Assembly (NCBI GenBank): GCA_015039365.1 | Contig: WION01000108.1 | Span: forward strand, 62,001-126,000 | Direction: 5' to 3' | Source: Amanita rubescens | Taxonomy: Eukaryota; Basidiomycota; Agaricomycetes; Agaricales; Amanitaceae | Length of the DNA: 64,000 nucleotides | Shown: in pieces, positions 62,849 through 64,000 of the stretch | Layout of the letters: each line of letters begins with the position of its first letter | Position numbering within the stretch: position 1 is the first letter of the stretch | Notes under the pieces: model-generated | The model's input: only the letters and a program-made list of their open reading frames with translations | Told to the model about the DNA's origin: nothing | Databases searched by the model: none | Made by a program: the position numbers and the translations under genes

Positions 62849-63648
62849 TAGTGATGGGAGGTTAAGTTATGTAACCGCAATTAACCGTAACTTAACTGAA
62901 CCTAACTGCTCGACCGGTTAATTATCAGTTAAGGTTAGGCCCTTTCCCTAACCTTAACCGGACCGGTTATGACCGGTTAAATTGTGCAACCTTGTAGAGC
63001 TGGTCCTTAGCTTCATTTTGAGCCCTTATTCATGTAATTTGGCCCAGTGGTTCATGAGATATGAAGTATTTTGTGAAGGGATGTCAAAATTATTGTGTTT
63101 CTCATTAGAATGTGGTCCATGACATGCAAAAAGCAATATACAATTAGTTTCTCATGTTCAATCTGCTAGCTATTTCCCTCACCACACTCAGAAACATAGT
63201 TCTCTGGGATGCTGATGAGGAGCAAAGTTTTGCATGGCTGTTGTGAGGCTCTAATTTGTATGCAATTTTCATTATGTTTATCATTCTGTATTGGACAATA
63301 TACTTCTGACTTAGGCTGTTGGCATTTGGGACTTGTTTCTGACTTATATTGATCAGTTATGAGCATCATAGACAACATTGCTAATGGGAAACCAATCATC
63401 TTGACATCACTCACAAAACACTTCATATCTCATGAACCACTGGTCCAAATTACATGAATAGGGGCTCAAAATGATGCTAATAACCTGCTCTACCAGATTA
63501 CATAATTTTAATCGGTTATAACCGGTTATAACCGGTCATAACCGGTCCAGTTAAGGTTAAGGAAATTCTGGGTCATCAGTTAATTGATCAGTTACAGTTA
63601 ATCAATTTTGGGGCAATTAACCGGACTTAACCTAACCTCACAACACTA
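62849..63648. mobile_element. hAT-type foldback MITE, copy 2 (inverted)
   Basis: About 800 bp, ends TAGTG...CACTA, nearly identical to the reverse complement of 45,343-46,154 over its whole length. The flanks (ATGTAATA left, CTTAACAG right) do not form an 8-bp duplication, suggesting loss or rearrangement. Confidence 0.85.
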
Positions 63649-64000
63649 CTTAACAGCCAATTTTTTTGCTTGATTTGATGATATTCTTGATCGATATCGC
63701 TTGGTATCAGTTCTACTTTGTGTTCTTCTTTTAGCCTCAATGTTGTACTGCAATTTTTCTACTTGGAAAATGATTCTAAAAGTAGAGCACTTGTCACATT
63801 TGTGTGCAGAAATGTGCATATTGATTAACTTGTAAGAAGCTCGAGAGCCAACAGGTAAACCATGCGAGGAAGCAATTTGTCGAGCTGTAGATACTGGTAC
63901 TTAGTAGGTCAACAAGATTAGTGAGAGGAATGAGCAAAGCTATGTGATTGGTTTCTTCATACTCATCAACTTTATCTGTATGATCCACAAATCGGAAAAC
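63649..64000. other. Unassigned DNA at the right edge
   Basis: A 64-codon minus-strand ORF without motif; nothing supported. Confidence 0.3.

Overview
This window looks like a transposon graveyard from a filamentous fungus, most probably a mushroom-forming basidiomycete (Agaricomycete). The evidence is short GT-AG introns of about 45-60 nt, the mix of chromoviral Ty3/gypsy, Ty1/copia, Tad-like LINE, Helitron, PIF/Harbinger and hAT elements, and several gene fragments of types I associate with Agaricomycetes. No tRNA, rRNA, CRISPR or prokaryotic signal was seen. Almost nothing here is an intact host gene. Assignments rest on motifs and repeat structure read by eye; no database search was possible.

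Layout. 1-1.04 kb: 3' end of one gene and the spliced 5' end of another, cut off by a repeat. 1.04-6.06 kb: large terminal-inverted-repeat (TIR) repeats whose ends are arrays of GGANTCC-type palindromes. 7.0-10.2 kb: decayed Helitron Rep/helicase (minus), ending in a 96-bp-arm inverted duplication. 10.5-11.6 kb: broken gene fragments. 13,568-21,849: a complete, apparently intact Ty3/gypsy chromovirus (here Gypsy-1) with indistinguishable 518-bp LTRs and a perfect 5-bp target duplication. 22.0-22.6 kb: a pseudogene with three in-frame UGA stops. 24.2-40.2 kb: a PIF/Harbinger element (Myb/SANT-like gene plus convergent DDE transposase) split by a Ty1/copia element (25,257-38,522), itself split by a Tad-like LINE (28,412-36,549), itself hit by a solo LTR (30,656-31,089). 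43.8-44.35 kb: remnant of a 2-oxoglutarate/Fe(II) dioxygenase resembling fungal TET/JBP proteins. 44,570-57,688: an old minus-strand chromovirus (Gypsy-2) carrying a solo LTR with a hAT MITE inside it, and a non-coding LTR element (LARD-A) that contains a second one (LARD-B) and another solo LTR. 57.7-64 kb: foldback repeats, a second hAT MITE copy and unassigned AT-rich DNA.

Most notable. Gypsy-1 has (i) a roughly 1-kb transcript leader with no AUG at all that nevertheless contains 246 open, protein-like codons fused in frame to gag, (ii) a -1 shift from gag to pol at TTTTTGA, (iii) a primer-binding site exactly complementary to the predicted start of its own RNA (Tf1-type self-priming), and (iv) beyond pol a 1.75-kb region where all three forward frames carry long overlapping ORFs, with a helical, folded-looking stretch in one frame overlying a disordered stretch in another. 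In the older elements about 17 in-frame stops were identified and all are UGA, the pattern expected from CpG to TpG decay of CGA codons, which points to cytosine methylation of transposons. Gypsy-1, the youngest copy, lacks such stops.
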